Shown here: in pieces, positions 1 to 9,223 of the stretch
Layout: each line of letters starts with the position of its first letter
How positions within the stretch are numbered: position 1 is the stretch's first letter
DNA from: Faecalitalea sp. UBA4312
GTDB lineage: Bacteria > Bacillota_I > Bacilli_A > Erysipelotrichales > Erysipelotrichaceae
Assembly: GCA_002394635.1 (NCBI GenBank)
Contig: DGUK01000052.1
Location: 1 to 13,884 of the forward strand
DNA: 13,884 bases
Direction: 5' to 3'
The notes under the pieces: model-generated
What the model was told of the DNA's origin: nothing
Databases searched by the model: none
Seen by the model: the letters and a program-made list of their open reading frames with translations, nothing else
Translations under genes and position numbers: made by a program

Positions 1-11
1 AGCGCTTACTT

Positions 12-40
12 ATACTATCAAATATTCGTATCTCAGTCAA
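12..40 (-). promoter_or_regulatory. Candidate promoter reading out of the left edge
   Basis: On the minus strand a TTGACT box (35-40) is followed after exactly 17 bases by TAGTAT (12-17). The first hexamer matches the -35 consensus at five of six positions, and the second matches the -10 at four of six. Transcription would run left, off the window, so the gene served is not visible. This is pattern matching only. Confidence 0.35.
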
Positions 41-150
41 TCACTTTTTTAAAAATTTTTTTATCTTTGTTTTAATACTCGTTAATTATCTCGGATTGTG
101 CTTTATATAAAGGTAAATATAACGCATTATCATTCTATTCGATTTCACTT

Positions 151-2012
<1,862 letters not shown>

Positions 2013-2021
2013 TAAACAATC

Positions 2022-2047
2022 AAGAGCACGGATGTGCTCTTTTTTTT
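2022..2047 (+). terminator. gdhA terminator
   Basis: AAGAGCAC and GTGCTCTT form an eight-bp perfect stem around a four-base loop (GGAT), followed by a T run to 2047. It starts ten bases after the gdhA stop. The T run overlaps the stop codon of the convergent phosphatase gene. There is no matching T run on the other strand, so it should act mainly in the plus direction. Confidence 0.9.
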
Positions 2048-2639
2048 ATTCTAAATAAGATGTATCCGGATACCCTTCGACGCTCCATCGTCCATTTTCA
2101 TAACCGATTTTTGTGATTGAACAATTCGGTACAAGTTCAGCCAGTGGTTTGACATAAGCATCAAAGTTCGGATCTATATGCGCAATCAGTTCCCGTATGA
2201 TTGTCCCATGTGAACTGACAAGAATTTCTCCCGGCCCATATTGACAGGCTATCTGTTCCAATGTATCCAGATACCTTTTCACTGCGTCGATCTTTCTTTC
2301 CCCGCCCCATTCTGTGTATCCAAGCCGATGGTCTTTGCCTTCAAAAGCTGTGGCGATGGGCATTGCTTCGATCCGTCCGAAATTTATTTCCTTTAATCCC
2401 TTATATGTGCGGACTTCCATACGGTCAGACACCATACAGTACGCAGTGTCCACCGCTCTTTCGCTCGTTGAGCTTACACATACAATGAAGGAGATGTTCT
2501 GTAAAGGCTGATACAGACGTTTAGCCGTCTGGATACCTTGTTCCGTTAAAGGAGAATCTGTCCAGCCCTGTATCCATTTTCTTTGATTAAACAATGTCTG
2601 TCCGTGACGAACTAAATAAAAAGTTGTCTTTTTCAGCAT
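2046..2639 (-). CDS. Histidine phosphatase family protein (phosphoglycerate mutase-like)
   Basis: The protein has 197 residues from the ATG at 2639. It belongs to the cofactor-independent branch of the histidine phosphatase superfamily. Near the N-terminus is LVRHGQT, with the phospho-accepting His and its partner Arg, followed by the usual N-x-x-x-x-x-Q-G-x-x-D-x-P-L-T motif. Mid-protein are SERAVDTA and a KEINFGRIEAMP segment carrying the acidic residue. SSHGTIIREL supplies the second catalytic His. Members act on phosphosugars, nucleotides, alpha-ribazole phosphate or peptides, and sequence alone does not give the substrate, so no gene symbol is offered. A GTG at 2663 in frame would add eight residues. 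Neither start has a Shine-Dalgarno sequence, and an extended -10 lies between them, which favours the ATG and a leaderless message. The gene converges on gdhA. Confidence 0.88.
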   Translation of the reverse strand: MLKKTTFYLVRHGQTLFNQRKWIQGWTDSPLTEQGIQTAKRLYQPLQNISFIVCVSSTSERAVDTAYCMVSDRMEVRTYKGLKEINFGRIEAMPIATAFEGKDHRLGYTEWGGERKIDAVKRYLDTLEQIACQYGPGEILVSSHGTIIRELIAHIDPNFDAYVKPLAELVPNCSITKIGYENGRWSVEGYPDTSYLE

Positions 2640-2645
2640 GTTTTT

Positions 2646-2654
2646 ATTGTACCA
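2646..2654 (-). promoter_or_regulatory. Extended -10 element abutting the phosphatase start
   Basis: On the minus strand the bases read TGGTACAAT, an extended -10 element. The predicted transcription start falls at or next to the ATG at 2637-2639, so the message would have essentially no 5' leader. No clear -35 was seen. Confidence 0.45.
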
Positions 2655-2657
2655 TAC

Positions 2658-2686
2658 TTGCACTCAATTCATGAATTTGTTACATT
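2658..2686 (+). promoter_or_regulatory. mntP promoter
   Basis: TTGCAC (2658-2663) and TACATT (2681-2686) are separated by exactly 17 bases. Transcription would begin near 2693. The -35 overlaps the start region of the divergent phosphatase gene. The predicted leader is about 20 bases, too short for the yybP-ykoY manganese riboswitch that controls many mntP genes. Confidence 0.5.
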
Positions 2687-2714
2687 TCTCATAGGTGTTT
2701 TAGGAGTGTTTACA

Positions 2715-3284
2715 ATGGATTTTTTATCAGTTGTATTAATTGGTGTCGGGCTTGCCATGGACGCCTGTGCAGTCTCTATTGCCAAAGGCATGGTATTAGA
2801 TCGGGAGCATATTAAAGAATATGCATGGAAACTGGCTGTCGCTTTTGGTTTATTCCAAGGTATGATGCCTTTGATTGGTTATTTTAGCGGAGTTCGGTTT
2901 TCCTCTTTGATTCAAAACGTCGATCACTGGATCGCATTTTTCTTGTTATCCGCCATCGGAATCCATATGGTTAAAGAAAGTGTAGAACAAAAAGAAGAAG
3001 CGAATGAAATCGCTTCTATCTCCTGGTCCGTTATACTGGTGCTGGCCATTGCCACCAGCATTGATGCGTTAGCTGTCGGAATCAGCTTTGCGTTTTTAAA
3101 AGTATCCATTTTTCCAGCGTGTGGATTAATAGCCGGCATCACTTTTACAATATCCTTCGCCGCTGTCCTTTTGGGTAAGAAACTGGGCACCTTATTCGAA
3201 GCCTATGCCGAAAGATGTGGTGGCATCATTCTGATCCTTATCGGTTTACGTATCCTTATTGAGCATCTGTTCTTTAACGGGTAA
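2715..3284 (+). CDS. mntP: Manganese efflux pump MntP
   Basis: The 189-residue membrane protein exports Mn2+ and protects the cell from manganese excess. It has about six hydrophobic helices arranged as two related halves. Each half carries the family's Asp motif, AMDACAVS in helix 1 and SIDALAVG in the fourth helix, as in E. coli MntP/YebN, whose length (188 residues) it matches. A short charged loop (KESVEQKEEANE) separates the halves. The ATG at 2715 is chosen because AGGAG (2702-2706) lies eight bases upstream and the family begins with this first helix. An in-frame GTG-like upstream extension from 2658 is not needed. The gene overlaps the convergent helicase gene by 11 bases and ends in a terminator that lies within that gene. 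Confidence 0.93.
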   Translation: MDFLSVVLIGVGLAMDACAVSIAKGMVLDREHIKEYAWKLAVAFGLFQGMMPLIGYFSGVRFSSLIQNVDHWIAFFLLSAIGIHMVKESVEQKEEANEIASISWSVILVLAIATSIDALAVGISFAFLKVSIFPACGLIAGITFTISFAAVLLGKKLGTLFEAYAERCGGIILILIGLRILIEHLFFNG

Positions 3285-4659
3285 CGGCAGGTTCTACGCG
3301 AACCGGCTTTTTTTTAATTGTTTTCAAGTATTTCATAACCAAATCTGCTTTATTATTGTGTATTTCGACAAAGCTTTGATGTTCTTGTACCTGGATTACA
3401 CCGATATCTTCCAATTCTATTCCTTCCACAGCACATAAAGCTCCGACAATGTCGCCGGCACGAATCTTTTTTTTCTTTCCTGCGCTGATATATAATTTAT
3501 GTATTCCGATGCGAAGATCGTTCTCTATATTTTTTTTGAGAGAAACTACGTTTTTAAAGGCCGAAAGGTCCCCTTCTTCTGTCCATTTTTTTATCGAGAC
3601 AGGAAACGGATATTGTCCTACCTTCTCTTTTTGTGAATAACGTACCAGTGTAATAGCTTTCCCAATACAGTTTTGACGGCCGCTTCGTCCGATCCGGTGT
3701 GTATAGATAATCGGTGTTTCCGGCAAATCATAATTGATAACCAAACTTAAGCGCTCAATATCAATCCCTCTGGCTGCTACATCCGTCGCTACTAAGATTC
3801 GCAGCTTTCCATATTTAAATGCTTCCAGCGCCTCAATACGATCTGACTGCAAACGGTCTGCATGAATGCGGTCAACCAGAATATCATATTTAGCCAGGCT
3901 CTGATATACTTCTTCGGTTTTTTGTTTGGTTTCGCAGAAAATCAGACAGGAATCAGGCTTTTCCTGTTCCAGGATGGAAACCAATGCTTTCCATTTATCC
4001 GTTTCCGCCAACATATATCCACTTTGTTCGATCTGTTCATTCTTTGTTTCCACCGTCAACCGTTGTGGACTCTTGAGGTGTTTTTCGGCAAAACTATCCA
4101 CTGTTTCATTCATTGTTGCAGATACAACACAGCACTGCACATCCGTCATGTATCCAAAGATTTCTTCAATCTTTTCATAAAAATCCTTATGCAACAATCG
4201 GTCTGCTTCGTCCAATATCACCGTTTTCATATTTTCGCTATGTAGATTTCCTTGTTCCAAATGATCCAGGATCCGCCCCGGTGTACCTATGATGACATGA
4301 CAGCGTTGACCGAGATCTTCTCGTTGAAAGCGGAATGGCTGTTTTCCGAACAGGCACAGTGATTTAACCGAAAGATCTACTCCGACTGAATCTATCACCT
4401 GTTTGACCTGTACGCATAATTCTCTGGTTGGGCAGACGATCATCGCCTGTGGATATTTCTGTGAAATATCTAACTTCTGCAGAACAGGCAGAACATAGGA
4501 CAAAGTTTTTCCACTACCGGTTTTAGACTGTACAATGCAATCGTGTCCTTTGATCATGGCGGATATGGTTTTTTGTTGAATCGGGAACATGGTGACCATT
4601 CCCATAGTATCTAATGCTTTTTCTATTTCTTTTCGTAAATGCAATTCTTTAAAATTCAT
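3274..4659 (-). CDS. dbpA: DEAD-box ATP-dependent RNA helicase, DbpA/YxiN type
   Basis: This is a 461-residue cytoplasmic helicase. Conserved motifs run in order: Q motif FPIQQKT (25-31), Walker A SKTGSGKT (45-52, Lys51), PTREL (77-81), TPGR (126-129), DEAD (150-153), SAT (180-182), LIFCET, ATDVAARGID, and HRIGRSGR. The sequence LFGKQPF at 103-109 replaces the common GG motif and resembles Bacillus YxiN. The last 75 residues form a DbpA-type RNA-binding domain (RAGDIVGALCAVEG, then a beta strand FVEIH). In E. coli DbpA and Bacillus YxiN this domain recognises hairpin 92 of 23S rRNA, so a role in 50S subunit assembly is inferred. The start has an AAAGGAT ribosome binding site nearby. Its 3' end overlaps mntP, and the extreme C-terminus is encoded over the mntP terminator. 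Confidence 0.92.
   Translation of the reverse strand: MNFKELHLRKEIEKALDTMGMVTMFPIQQKTISAMIKGHDCIVQSKTGSGKTLSYVLPVLQKLDISQKYPQAMIVCPTRELCVQVKQVIDSVGVDLSVKSLCLFGKQPFRFQREDLGQRCHVIIGTPGRILDHLEQGNLHSENMKTVILDEADRLLHKDFYEKIEEIFGYMTDVQCCVVSATMNETVDSFAEKHLKSPQRLTVETKNEQIEQSGYMLAETDKWKALVSILEQEKPDSCLIFCETKQKTEEVYQSLAKYDILVDRIHADRLQSDRIEALEAFKYGKLRILVATDVAARGIDIERLSLVINYDLPETPIIYTHRIGRSGRQNCIGKAITLVRYSQKEKVGQYPFPVSIKKWTEEGDLSAFKNVVSLKKNIENDLRIGIHKLYISAGKKKKIRAGDIVGALCAVEGIELEDIGVIQVQEHQSFVEIHNNKADLVMKYLKTIKKKPVRVEPAVTR
3287..3315 (+). terminator. mntP terminator inside the helicase reading frame
   Basis: GCAGGTTC (3287-3294) pairs with GAACCGGC (3300-3307) with one A-G mismatch around the loop TACGC, followed by eight T residues (3308-3315). 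It starts three bases after the mntP stop. On the opposite strand the same bases encode the last residues of the DEAD-box helicase, including a short Lys run from the A tract. Confidence 0.8.
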
Positions 4660-4686
4660 AATTATATCCTTTATACGATTTTATTC

Positions 4687-4715
4687 ATTAAAAGTTGCCA
4701 GGATCAGCGTGTTGA
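4687..4715 (-). promoter_or_regulatory. Candidate helicase promoter
   Basis: On the minus strand TCAACA (4710-4715) and TTTAAT (4687-4692) are 17 bases apart. They match consensus at four and five of six positions. Transcription would begin near 4680, about 20 bases before the helicase ATG. This is a modest match. Confidence 0.3.
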
Positions 4716-4874
4716 TACATTTACCATCCACTAAAATGAGTGGCTTGTAACTACCCAGTAATGCTAACGGCCTGTGGTCTTCTACCATTGTTACAGGTCA
4801 TAGAAAGGACAGAATATTGTACTCATCACAAAATATATCTATCCATACAATACGAAACATATTTTCTGACAGAT

Positions 4875-4908
4875 ATGAAAAGTATCATCAGCAACTATGA
4901 AAAAGTAT
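4875..4908. repeat. Imperfect direct repeat ATGAAAAGTAT / ATGAAAAAGTAT
   Basis: The two copies lie at 4875-4885 and 4897-4908 and differ by one inserted A. They start 22 bases apart, about two helical turns. There is no gene immediately next to it that would make it an obvious operator. Confidence 0.35.
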
Positions 4909-4956
4909 ATAGCCGAACAAGGCTAAAATGGGGCTTTGCCACTAAAATATTTTATG

Positions 4957-4984
4957 AAAAAACCCCTTCGCAATGAAGGGGTTT
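4957..4984 (-). terminator. Terminator of the rplM-rpsI operon
   Basis: Read on the minus strand, AAACCCCTTC (4984-4975) pairs with GAAGGGGTTT (4969-4960) around a five-base loop and runs into a T tract ending at 4957. It is GC-rich and lies 19 bases after the rpsI stop. It is the strongest terminator in the window. Confidence 0.93.
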
Positions 4985-5003
4985 GCGTTCAACAGTAAGC
5001 GTA

Positions 5004-5411
5004 TTAACGTTTAGAGAACTGAGGTGCTCTACGGGCTTTCTTCAAGCCGTACTTCTTACGTTCTTTCGCACGTGGATCACGAGTTACAAATCCTGCAGCT
5101 TTTAAAGCCGGACGATAATCATCACTGGCTTCCATTAAGGCACGGGTGATTCCGTGACGCATTGCACCGGACTGTCCGGTGAATCCACCACCATGTACAT
5201 TGATCAATACATCGAACTGATCAACTGTATCTGTCACTTCAAATGGAGCCCTAACAACCATACGAAGTGTTTCATATGGCAAATAGTCTTCCAATGTTTT
5301 TCCGTTTACTTTGATATTTCCTGTTCCTGGGCGCAAGAATACACGAGCAACAGATCTTTTACGACGACCAACGCCGTGGTATTGAACGGTATTTGATTTC
5401 TTTGTAGCCAT
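5004..5411 (-). CDS. rpsI: 30S ribosomal protein S9
   Basis: The protein has 135 residues. The N-terminus [19 protein letters not shown], the central [21 protein letters not shown], and the basic C-terminus [12 protein letters not shown] are characteristic of S9 (uS9). Its conserved terminal Lys-Arg reaches the P-site tRNA in the ribosome. The length is normal for the family. AGGAGG lies a few bases upstream of the ATG, inside the short gap after rplM. It is cotranscribed with rplM, as in nearly all bacteria, and is followed by a strong terminator. Confidence 0.98.
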   Translation of the reverse strand: MATKKSNTVQYHGVGRRKRSVARVFLRPGTGNIKVNGKTLEDYLPYETLRMVVRAPFEVTDTVDQFDVLINVHGGGFTGQSGAMRHGITRALMEASDDYRPALKAAGFVTRDPRAKERKKYGLKKARRAPQFSKR

Positions 5412-5423
5412 CCTCTATTCCTC

Positions 5424-5861
5424 CTATCCTTTCACCTTTAATTCAACAGGCTGCTGAGCTGCATGCGGATGTTCACTTCCAGCATATACATATACATGTC
5501 TACGCTGTTTGTCACCCAAACGAGTGTGCGGTAACATACCCTTAATTGCTCTTTCTACCCATTCAACCGGATATTTAGCTTTCATTTCTTTCGCAGAACG
5601 AACACGTAAGCCTCCATAATATCCTGAATGATTGTAATACTTTTCCGTATTCAATTTGTTTCCGGTCATAATAACCTTATCTGCATTGACTACGATTACA
5701 TAATCCCCACAATCCACATTTGGTGTATATGTCGGTTTATGCTTTCCTCTTAATACATGGGCACAAGTGGTAGCCAGACGTCCTAATGTCTGTCCTTCAC
5801 CGTCAACCACGTACCAAGTACGCTTTACTTCAGCTGGTTTTGCCATTGTTGTTTGACGCAT
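5424..5861 (-). CDS. rplM: 50S ribosomal protein L13
   Basis: The protein is 145 residues from the ATG at 5861. Family features are KRTWYVVDGEGQTLGRLAT at the start, LRGKHKPTYTPNVDCGDYV, TGNKLNTEKYYNHSGYYGG, and the MLPHTRLGDKQRRHVYVYAG segment. L13 (uL13) is an early-assembly protein of the 50S subunit. The start is chosen because AAGGAGG lies six to eight bases upstream of this ATG and the resulting length matches the usual 142-147. An upstream in-frame start at 5900 would add 13 residues translated from the leader and would put the ribosome binding site inside the gene. It has its own promoter, downstream of the ABC permease gene, and heads the rplM-rpsI operon. Confidence 0.98.
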   Translation of the reverse strand: MRQTTMAKPAEVKRTWYVVDGEGQTLGRLATTCAHVLRGKHKPTYTPNVDCGDYVIVVNADKVIMTGNKLNTEKYYNHSGYYGGLRVRSAKEMKAKYPVEWVERAIKGMLPHTRLGDKQRRHVYVYAGSEHPHAAQQPVELKVKG

Positions 5862-5878
5862 TTTTCTTCCTCCTTGAT

Positions 5879-5900
5879 TTGAACTTGTACCGGGGTTCAA
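5879..5900 (-). promoter_or_regulatory. Leader hairpin of rplM, possible L13 autoregulation site
   Basis: TTGAAC and GTTCAA form a perfect six-bp inverted repeat around a ten-base loop in the predicted 47-base rplM leader, just before the ribosome binding site. Autoregulatory L13 leaders are known in E. coli and Bacillus. Whether this is one is inferred from its position only. Confidence 0.35.
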
Positions 5901-5914
5901 TTCAAAGCAATACC

Positions 5915-5943
5915 ATAATAGAGGAAACGAAAGTAAAAGTCAA
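5915..5943 (-). promoter_or_regulatory. rplM-rpsI promoter
   Basis: On the minus strand TTGACT (5938-5943) and TATTAT (5915-5920) are separated by 17 bases, five-of-six matches to both consensus boxes. Transcription would begin near 5908. The -35 lies only five bases after the stop of the preceding permease gene. This is the best canonical promoter in the window. Confidence 0.75.
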
Positions 5944-5947
5944 TTGT

Positions 5948-8443
5948 TTATTCAACACTTTTCAGACTGTCGATCATATCGATGTGTTTTAAATGAATAT
6001 GCGTGATCCGATTGACGATCCAGGTAAACAAGCACGATAAAGCCGATGCACAGAAAAAGCTCATTGGATGGATCTGCTGCATAAATCGGCATCTTTCTAT
6101 TTCAACTGTAGAGACCACGATACGTGTCAGAAGGATCCCTAAACTTAATCCGAGAATGATTCCTATGAATGTAAGGATCCGGTTTTCCTTTACGATATAA
6201 TCGTCTACTTCAGAATCATAAAAACCAAGAACCTTCAAGGTGGCTATTTCTCTTCTTCTTTCACTGATATTAATATTCGATAGGTTATATAAGACCACAA
6301 ACGATAACAAGGCGGCCAAAACAATCAAGATAAAAACTACTTTATTCAATGATTTCAACATATCATCCGCCCGATCGACAAGATCAGACTGAAATGTAAC
6401 ATTCAAGATACCCTCCTGCTCCATCAATTGCTTGCTCAATTGTTTTTTCTTAGAATTATGGATAGATCCTGTACGGAAAAAGACGATATTCGGTTGATAT
6501 TGACCTCCCTGTGCTTCAAAATCTTCATCATCCACAAACACAATATGATCAATATAATTCTTTGCAACTCCTGATATAGTATACGTATAGCTTTTCTGGT
6601 CTACATCGATCATCGTCAGCTTGTCTCCTGGTTTTAACCCCTTCAGCTCCGACAGCTTTTCGGTAATGATCACCTGGCCTTTTTTCATATGGAGCTGATG
6701 ATCCATATCTTTCAAACAGGCAATGGAGGAAAGATCTTTGTCGTTTTTCATGATGTATATTTTGACCTCTGTATCTTTGACATTGGCACTGAGTATTTCA
6801 GCAGAAGTCTGTTTGGTCATCAAAGAATGGTGGAGCTCTATGTTTGATCCATCTGTATAAATCATCCCATCGAAAAGAAAAATATCTCCATATTGAGCCG
6901 ATGGAATATCTACAATGGAATCCCGGATCCCAAACCCGCATAACATCAAAGCGCAACATCCGGCTATACCGCCAATTGTTACTGATATCCTTTTTTTATA
7001 ACGGATCAGATTTCGGATGGTAATCTTTTGTGAAAACTTTAACCGGTTCCAGATCCATGGGATTTTTTCCAGCCAGACACGTTGACCAGACTTAGGTACC
7101 TTTGGCCGCATGAGTTCGCTTGGCTTTTCACGAAGCACTTTATACACAGTCCAGACAGTCGTACCACATACACAGAGCAAAGTAATTAGAAATCCAAATC
7201 CGGTTGTCAGCGGGTATAGACCTAACTGAAAGTTCGGCACGTCAAATAATATTTTATAAATACTATTGATCATGGTTGGTAAAAACCACAGGCCAATCAA
7301 AGAACCGACCATACATCCTGACAAAGTGGCTGCCAGGGAAAAAACAATATACTTACTGAGAATCATCCTGTTAGGAAAACCCATTGATTTCAGAGTACCG
7401 ATTTCCAAACGATCTTCTTCTACCATCCGGTTCATGGAAACAAGACTGACAAGCACCGCAACTGCAAAGAAAACCGTAGGAAAAACTTTGGATAAATTCG
7501 CAATACTCTGTGCATCGTCAATATAATCGGAATAAACGCTATCATTGTTACGATCATAAATATTCCATCTAGGCTGGCTGATTTCTTCCATTTGCTGGTC
7601 ATAAATAGACTGAACCATATCCGGTATGATCATCCCGTAGTTTTCCAACACTTGCCATTCTATCGATTCCATAGCTTCATCACAAAGCTCCTTATAACGT
7701 TTCTCTTCCTGTTTTTGGGAAATCTTCTCTATTTCATGCATAGCCTTTTGGCAAAGCTCGTTATAAGCAGATTGCCCTGTCACCAGCTCTGTGGCTCCTT
7801 TTACTGTTATATATGCACAAGAAAATATGCTATGGTCAAAGGCTTCAAACGGTGCAAACGCATAATAATTTACAGTGCCTGTACCAATGCTTGTATTCCC
7901 TCTTCGTGGATCAATGTCTACATTGTTATAATAAAGGGAGCTGTCTACCGTTCCGGTAATTTTCAATGTCTTTTCCTTTAATCCATCCGTTTCAACTTGG
8001 ATCGTATCACCAATCTTTAATCTGTTGTTTTCAAGCAGCTTTTCCTCAACCACAATTTCATTTTCGCCAACAGGAAGCGTACCTTGGATCACCGTCAGAC
8101 GATTGATTGTTTCGGGAACCGACTGTATACGCACCACACTTTCTTTATCGTTAATTGTGGTCATAGCATCTTGTATATAGGCCCCTTGTACATCCTGAAC
8201 TGATGCACATTTTTTGATTTGTTCTATATCATCCGAAGAGATCCCCATTGTGGACACTACCTGTATATCGTATGTATATGCCTGATCCAGGTACACATCC
8301 AATGTTCGTATCATATCCGGGCTTGTCGCCTGCAGACCTGAAAACGCAAAGACACCTAACATGCTCATGACAGCTAAAGACAAAAAGCGAAGAAAGCTTC
8401 TATGAATTGTCCTTATACTATTTGTTACAATCCGATGTTTCAT
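5948..8443 (-). CDS. ABC transporter permease with two FtsX domains
   Basis: The product has 831 residues. A membrane helix at about 17-38 is followed by a large extracytoplasmic region (about 40-320) with a Glu/Lys/Gln-rich, probably helical segment near 230-260. Three helices follow (about 320-440). A second membrane segment sits at about 487-505, then a second extracytoplasmic domain (about 515-720) and three C-terminal helices. RLEIGTLKSMGF and RREIATLKVLGF, each after a helix, mark two FtsX/MacB-type permease units. Such proteins pair with a LolD/MacB ATPase and often work mechanically (peptide or lipid release, resistance, envelope signalling). The substrate cannot be told. It follows the ATPase gene directly. 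The ATG at 8443 is preferred over the one at 8461, because AAAGGAG lies between them at proper distance from the second. No terminator follows before the rplM promoter. Confidence 0.85.
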   Translation of the reverse strand: MKHRIVTNSIRTIHRSFLRFLSLAVMSMLGVFAFSGLQATSPDMIRTLDVYLDQAYTYDIQVVSTMGISSDDIEQIKKCASVQDVQGAYIQDAMTTINDKESVVRIQSVPETINRLTVIQGTLPVGENEIVVEEKLLENNRLKIGDTIQVETDGLKEKTLKITGTVDSSLYYNNVDIDPRRGNTSIGTGTVNYYAFAPFEAFDHSIFSCAYITVKGATELVTGQSAYNELCQKAMHEIEKISQKQEEKRYKELCDEAMESIEWQVLENYGMIIPDMVQSIYDQQMEEISQPRWNIYDRNNDSVYSDYIDDAQSIANLSKVFPTVFFAVAVLVSLVSMNRMVEEDRLEIGTLKSMGFPNRMILSKYIVFSLAATLSGCMVGSLIGLWFLPTMINSIYKILFDVPNFQLGLYPLTTGFGFLITLLCVCGTTVWTVYKVLREKPSELMRPKVPKSGQRVWLEKIPWIWNRLKFSQKITIRNLIRYKKRISVTIGGIAGCCALMLCGFGIRDSIVDIPSAQYGDIFLFDGMIYTDGSNIELHHSLMTKQTSAEILSANVKDTEVKIYIMKNDKDLSSIACLKDMDHQLHMKKGQVIITEKLSELKGLKPGDKLTMIDVDQKSYTYTISGVAKNYIDHIVFVDDEDFEAQGGQYQPNIVFFRTGSIHNSKKKQLSKQLMEQEGILNVTFQSDLVDRADDMLKSLNKVVFILIVLAALLSFVVLYNLSNINISERRREIATLKVLGFYDSEVDDYIVKENRILTFIGIILGLSLGILLTRIVVSTVEIERCRFMQQIHPMSFFCASALSCLFTWIVNRITHIHLKHIDMIDSLKSVE

Positions 8444-8461
8444 CTTCGCTTCTCCTTTCAT

Positions 8462-9163
8462 CTACCATTTAATTTCGCTGACCGGCTTGGGGTTTTCGTT
8501 CTTTTGAATGCTTGCGACCTTGCCGTTTTTAAAGCGTATAATACGGTCTGCCATCTGAGATATCGCAGAATTATGCGTAACAATAATAACTGTCATTTTT
8601 TCCTTGCGACAAGTATCCTCTAATACCTGCAGAATCTGCTGCCCTGTTTTATCATCCAAAGCGCCGGTCGGTTCATCACATAATAACAGCTTCGGATTTT
8701 TAGCCAGCGCACGGGCTATTGCCACTCGCTGCTGCTGACCTCCTGACAGCTGTGCAGGAAAGTTATTCATACGATCCTTCAATCCTACCTTGGCAAGAAC
8801 CTGTACCGGTTCAATATAATCCTGACACAACTGGACAGCCAGTTCTACATTCTCCAAGGCGGTGAGATTCTGGATCAGATTATAAAACTGAAAAACAAAG
8901 CCCACATCTTCCCGCCGGTAAGTAATCAACTGCTTTCCTTTTAAAGAAGTAATGTCTGTATCATCAATATACAAGGTACCGGACGTCGGACTGTCCATTC
9001 CACCCAGGATATTCAGACAAGTTGTCTTCCCGGCACCACTAGGTCCCAGGATACATACGAGTTCACCTCTTTCTATCGTAAACTCAGCCTCATCCAGAGC
9101 GGGGATCACAATCTCTCCCATTTTATATAATTTTGTAATTTTATTGAATTCTATATATGCCAT
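8462..9163 (-). CDS. ABC transporter ATPase, LolD/MacB type
   Basis: This cytoplasmic ATPase has 233 residues, the usual size for the group. Visible motifs are Walker A GPSGAGKT (40-47), Q-loop Gln92 in FVFQFYNL, signature LSGGQQQR (139-146), Walker B LLLCDEPTGALD with Glu164, and the switch His197 in VTHN. FQFYNLIQNLTALENVELA and DEPTGALD are typical of the LolD/MacB/YknY branch that serves FtsX-like permeases. An AAAGGA ribosome binding site precedes the ATG, and an extended -10 promoter lies just beyond. The permease gene begins within a few bases, so the two form a transporter. Their position between truA and rplM is not that of the Bacillus ribosomal cluster. Confidence 0.95.
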   Translation of the reverse strand: MAYIEFNKITKLYKMGEIVIPALDEAEFTIERGELVCILGPSGAGKTTCLNILGGMDSPTSGTLYIDDTDITSLKGKQLITYRREDVGFVFQFYNLIQNLTALENVELAVQLCQDYIEPVQVLAKVGLKDRMNNFPAQLSGGQQQRVAIARALAKNPKLLLCDEPTGALDDKTGQQILQVLEDTCRKEKMTVIIVTHNSAISQMADRIIRFKNGKVASIQKNENPKPVSEIKW

Positions 9164-9185
9164 ATGTATTTTCCTTTATATCGCG

Positions 9186-9194
9186 ATTATATCA
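9186..9194 (-). promoter_or_regulatory. Extended -10 promoter of the ABC transporter operon
   Basis: On the minus strand the bases read TGATATAAT, a perfect extended -10, placed directly after the T tract of the truA terminator. No -35 at normal spacing was seen. Transcription would begin near 9179, giving a leader of about 16 bases carrying AAAGGA. Confidence 0.55.
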
Positions 9195-9223
9195 AAAAAA
9201 ATACGGATCAAGATCCGTATTTT
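9194..9223 (-). terminator. truA terminator overlapping the stop codon
   Basis: Read on the minus strand, AAAATACGGAT pairs with ATCCGTATTTT around a four-base loop, followed by a T run to 9194. The ascending arm encodes the last residues of TruA (Lys-Tyr-Gly-Ser), and the TGA stop (9210-9208) begins in the loop. The stem is 11 bp with no mismatch. Confidence 0.88.

Larger units (their letters stand above)
4660..4956. other. About 300 bases without a convincing gene
   Basis: This stretch lies between the helicase start and the rpsI terminator. It holds the candidate helicase promoter and an imperfect direct repeat (4875-4908). Two short open frames are present: 78 codons on plus (4740-4976), which runs into the rpsI terminator, and 35 codons on minus (4681-4788). 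Neither has a ribosome binding site and I recognise neither. CCACT/AGTGG at 4729-4743 could form a five-bp stem. The sequence may be decayed DNA or an unrecognised structured RNA. I see no tRNA, riboswitch or insertion-sequence end I can name. Confidence 0.5.

Noticed and set aside
2658..2714. N-terminal extension of mntP
   Set aside because: It spans the predicted promoter. The ATG at 2715 has AGGAG at proper distance and gives the family's normal length.
2664..2714. yybP-ykoY manganese riboswitch before mntP
   Set aside because: The space between the divergent genes is only about 50-75 bases and no fitting structure is seen.
4740..4976. 78-codon plus-strand open frame as a gene
   Set aside because: It has no ribosome binding site, no recognisable protein features, and ends inside the rpsI terminator hairpin.
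5862..5900. 13-residue upstream extension of rplM
   Set aside because: It would be encoded by the leader hairpin and would include the AAGGAGG ribosome binding site.
8444..8461. First ATG of the permease gene
   Set aside because: It has no ribosome binding site of its own. AAAGGAG lies after it and serves the ATG at 8443.
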